Under the pieces are notes generated by a model. That model did not search any database. It saw only the letters and a program-made list of their open reading frames with translations, and was not told where the DNA came from. Shown one piece after another: positions 62,001 to 64,000 of a stretch of DNA of 64,000 nt. Position numbers and translations under genes: made by a program. The stretch is from Cannabis sativa (taxonomy: Eukaryota > Streptophyta > Magnoliopsida > Rosales > Cannabaceae): assembly GCF_029168945.1 (NCBI RefSeq), contig NC_083604.1:72618211-72682210 (forward strand). The letters are read 5' to 3'. The stretch's first letter is position 1; each line of letters begins with the position of its first letter.

Positions 62001-62605
62001 AATAGAAATAAAATTTGATAAAACTGCAAAATCAAGTGGGGCCCATAATTACACCATGGCCGGCCACTATTTGTGGAATTTCAAATTAATTTTTTTATTA
62101 TTTTAATGCCAAATAATTCCTAACCTAAACCTAGTAGTTGCTTATAAATAGAAAGTGATGGCTCAGTCAAATCACAAGTTTCCAACATCTTTGAATAACA
62201 TCTTCTGACAGAAATTTCTCTCTTCAGAAAAACTGAGCCTTCCCTACTTTCTATACCTGGCCGAAATCATCCTTCTCTTTTCTCTCTTCATTAAATTTCG
62301 ACCCTAGTGAAAGAGTAAGTGCCCACACACAGCAAGCAGTAACTCAATCATAGATTGGAAGACTGTGAAGGATCAAACTTAAAGAAGAAGGACATTCGGG
62401 CTCAGATCTTGATTATACTCTGCTACAGAAAGGATACAAGGGTTAGAGATCTGAGTGGAAGGAGACATTAATTCTGCTGCATCAATGTAAGGTTTTCTTA
62501 ACTTTATGTGTGTTTAATTTATCGTTTTAGAAAGTTCATATTTAAGGTGTTTAAACAACATACTTGTGAGTAGATCTAAGATCCTGGTAAAATAAATATC
62601 CAACA
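59084..62605 (+). mobile_element. Solo LTR of the same family, interrupted by CACTA-derived sequence
   Basis: TGTTGGGTTTTATGCCC to ATCCAACA, flanked by the 5-bp duplication TGTTC (59079-59083, 62606-62610). Segments 59084 to about 59818 and 61496-62605 align with the LTRs at 43371 and 51711. In between is about 1.7 kb of foreign DNA ending in a CACTA terminus, and about 75 bp of LTR are missing at the junction. No internal domain or second LTR is present, hence a solo LTR. Confidence 0.88.
59820..61495 (-). mobile_element. Truncated CACTA element 3
   Basis: The right boundary AATTTTGTAGTAGTG is a CACTA terminus identical in form to that of CACTA 2. Subterminal ACCGTCGGTT, AACCGACGC and CACGTCGGTCAACG motifs fill 61240-61470. 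A purine-rich block at 60890-61160 holds two near-copies of GAGACTTAC(A/G)GAGGTGG and GGAAATCGCATCCCTGTT, read as the minus-strand 5' leader. No CACTAC terminus is seen near 59820 and no transposase is encoded, so the other end is lost. GATCACATATTTRATCARCC recurs at 59937 and 60572. Confidence 0.65.
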
Positions 62606-62863
62606 TGTTCTTTTAATATATAAGTAATTTATTCAAAAAAAAAAAACAGTCAAATGTTAAAGGTCTGTTCTACAGTCAAATGTTAAAGGTGTGTTTTATA
62701 ATATTTTGTTTAGGGATATTGGCAGCTACACTACTTGAATTTTAAATTTTTTAACACTTAACCACAAAAATTAATTTTTTAGGGGCAAAACTACCTAAAC
62801 TCCCATTCTGTTTTGCTATGTACCCCTCCGTCCAAAAATCATTGTTAAGTGCCATAGTAGACT

Positions 62864-62892
62864 GCCCACGTGTACACGTTTGTACACGTGGC
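62864..62892. promoter_or_regulatory. G-box palindrome
   Basis: GCCCACGTGTACACG followed by TTTGTACACGTGGC is an almost perfect inverted repeat containing two CACGTG G-boxes. A diverged copy is at 7921-7948. G-boxes bind bZIP/bHLH factors in plants; whether these do is unknown. Confidence 0.6.
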
Positions 62893-63377
62893 AAATTTTT
62901 AGTGGTCCATGTAATATTAATTATTAAAATATTATAAAAAAGTTTAATATTATAAAAATAAATAAATAATAAAAATATATTTTATACTATTAAAAATTTT
63001 AAAAATTAAAAAAAAAATTATTTTAAAAAATATATTTTTTTACTATGCTTTTTTTTTTCTATTTCTTCTTCTTCTTTCTTCTTAGAAAACCCTAAATCTC
63101 TCTCTTCTTGTTTCTCTTTGCTTGTGCAGCGTCGGAGCCACCAACAGACTAGGGGACCTCCCTCCTCTCCCCAAGCCCTGAAACCCCGACCTCCCTCCTC
63201 TCCCCACTCTCTCGAGCTCACCTTCCCTCTCTCTCTTGTTTTCTCTCTTTTTCGTCGAATAATCACGGCAAGGCTCGACGCCGACCGTTCTTAGTCGTCC
63301 AAGATCGAACCGAACCACAGAAAGAAAAAACCTAAACCTCTCTTCTCTGCCCGATCTCTCTTGCTCCATCTCGTTTC

Positions 63378-63378
63378 T

Positions 63379-63414
<36 letters not shown>

Positions 63415-63422
63415 TCTCTCTC
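63378..63422. repeat. (TC)n microsatellite
   Basis: Nearly pure CT/TC tract with one CCC interruption, in the CT-rich leader-like part of the dispersed repeat. Confidence 0.9.
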
Positions 63423-63472
63423 GTGACCTACACCAGACGATCATAGGTCCGGTGGGGTGTGGTGGTTGTATC

Positions 63473-64000
63473 TGTTGGGTTTTGTGCCCTAAATAAAACC
63501 CATTTCAATATAATTAGATTTACTTATTAATAAAGATCAGAAATAACATTTAATGTTGCATGGTTCACATGATTTATTTCATGATTATATATACATAATG
63601 TATGAATTCTATTTAAGACCATAACATATGAATTTGTTAATGATTATAGTGTTGTCAGCACAGTGGAATATAATCTTAATTATATGTTCGAAAGTTTATT
63701 CCATGATTTGTCAGAACACTGGATTTAGACTGGCATGGTATAATCAGCGATAGGTATTCTTACACCTTGGATAAGTGGTATGTCCTTTCCAGGACATTGG
63801 CAAAGTTTACCAGTATCGGATGTATGGAGTATACATCGGAAGGGACCGATATTGAACTTTGATTAGATATATGAAAATTTACCGTAATATCTATTCAATT
63901 CAATATCACTTGTTGATCCTAGGTCAAATGATCATAATCCTAATATGGTTAGGTTCGATCTCAAGAGTATTATACATGTTCTTTGATTTGTTAGTTAAGC
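63473..64000 (+). mobile_element. Related LTR, runs off the window end
   Basis: Starts TGTTGGGTTTTGTGCCCTAA and follows the same order of words as the LTRs at 43371, 51711 and 59084 (TAATCAGCGAT, CCTTTCCAGGACATT, GGATGTATGGAGTATACAT, CATGTTCTTTGATTT). It is clearly more diverged, so it is a sister family or an older copy. The end is outside the window. Confidence 0.75.

Larger units (their letters stand above)
62611..63472 (+). repeat. Dispersed noncoding repeat with CACGTG palindrome, copy C
   Basis: Begins with a poly-A run and a 30-bp tandem duplication (ACAGTCAAATGTTAAAGGT at 62646 and 62674). Then TTGTTAAGTGCCATAGTAGA, the palindrome at 62864-62892, TTTTTAGTGGTCCATGTAAT, an AT-rich block, AAAACCCTAAATCTCTC and a CT-rich leader follow in the same order as 7666-8100 on the opposite strand. 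Reading frames on the minus strand here are Arg/Glu-rich products of the CT tract. Confidence 0.5.

Overview
The window is nuclear DNA from a flowering plant, almost certainly a eudicot. It is AT-rich, has GT-AG introns, thaumatin-like and GDSL-lipase gene families, and dense nested plant transposons (CACTA, Ty1-copia, a Cassandra-type LTR, Mutator-like MITEs). The LTR family starting TGTTRGGTTTTATGCCC suggests Cannabaceae or a relative to me, but that is a weak guess. Only two host genes look intact, and they lie tail to tail 240 bp apart near 41.4 kb.

Layout. 0.5-3.5 kb: a foldback MITE, then a thaumatin-like gene destroyed by a 724-bp solo LTR with a perfect CTGAT target duplication and by a 3' frameshift. 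3.5-8.1 kb: AT-rich spacer, a degenerate minisatellite and a retroposon tail. 8.25-17.7 kb: a minus-strand Ty1-copia remnant (LTR, RNase H, RT) carrying two later insertions: a 7.7-kb CACTA element (8789-16504, TSD AAT) and a 432-bp Cassandra-type solo LTR with a 5S rRNA-like promoter (16829-17260, TSD TTTAC). 17.7-25.1 kb: older LTR-element debris, including Tat/Ogre-like Ty3-gypsy sequence. 25085-34499: a second, 9.4-kb CACTA element (TSD CCT) with a tnp2 gene and a DUF8039/Ulp1-protease gene, both with frame breaks. 34.5-38.5 kb: two MITEs, an ATCGGGCC minisatellite and a GA tract.

38549-41374 (+) is an intact three-exon thaumatin-like gene whose last exon adds a transmembrane segment and a short Lys/Cys-rich tail but no kinase. 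41613-57468 (-) is a five-exon EXL-type GDSL esterase/lipase. Its coding frame is intact, but intron 3 is about 14.2 kb and holds a complete gag-only LTR retrotransposon (43371-53611, TSD TTGGG), a long CT tract and older repeats. A LINE 3' fragment sits just upstream of its start. 59084-62605 is a third copy of the same LTR, now a solo LTR (TSD TGTTC) interrupted by a CACTA end, and the window closes in a related LTR.

No CRISPR array, rRNA gene, tRNA gene or bacterial-type operon is present. The strongest observations are the membrane-anchored thaumatin-like protein, the retrotransposon-filled GDSL intron, a noncoding block shared by two different CACTA elements, and LTR mismatches concentrated at CAG/CTG. 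The last may be a methylation-linked base-calling artefact and would put the transposon frameshifts in doubt.
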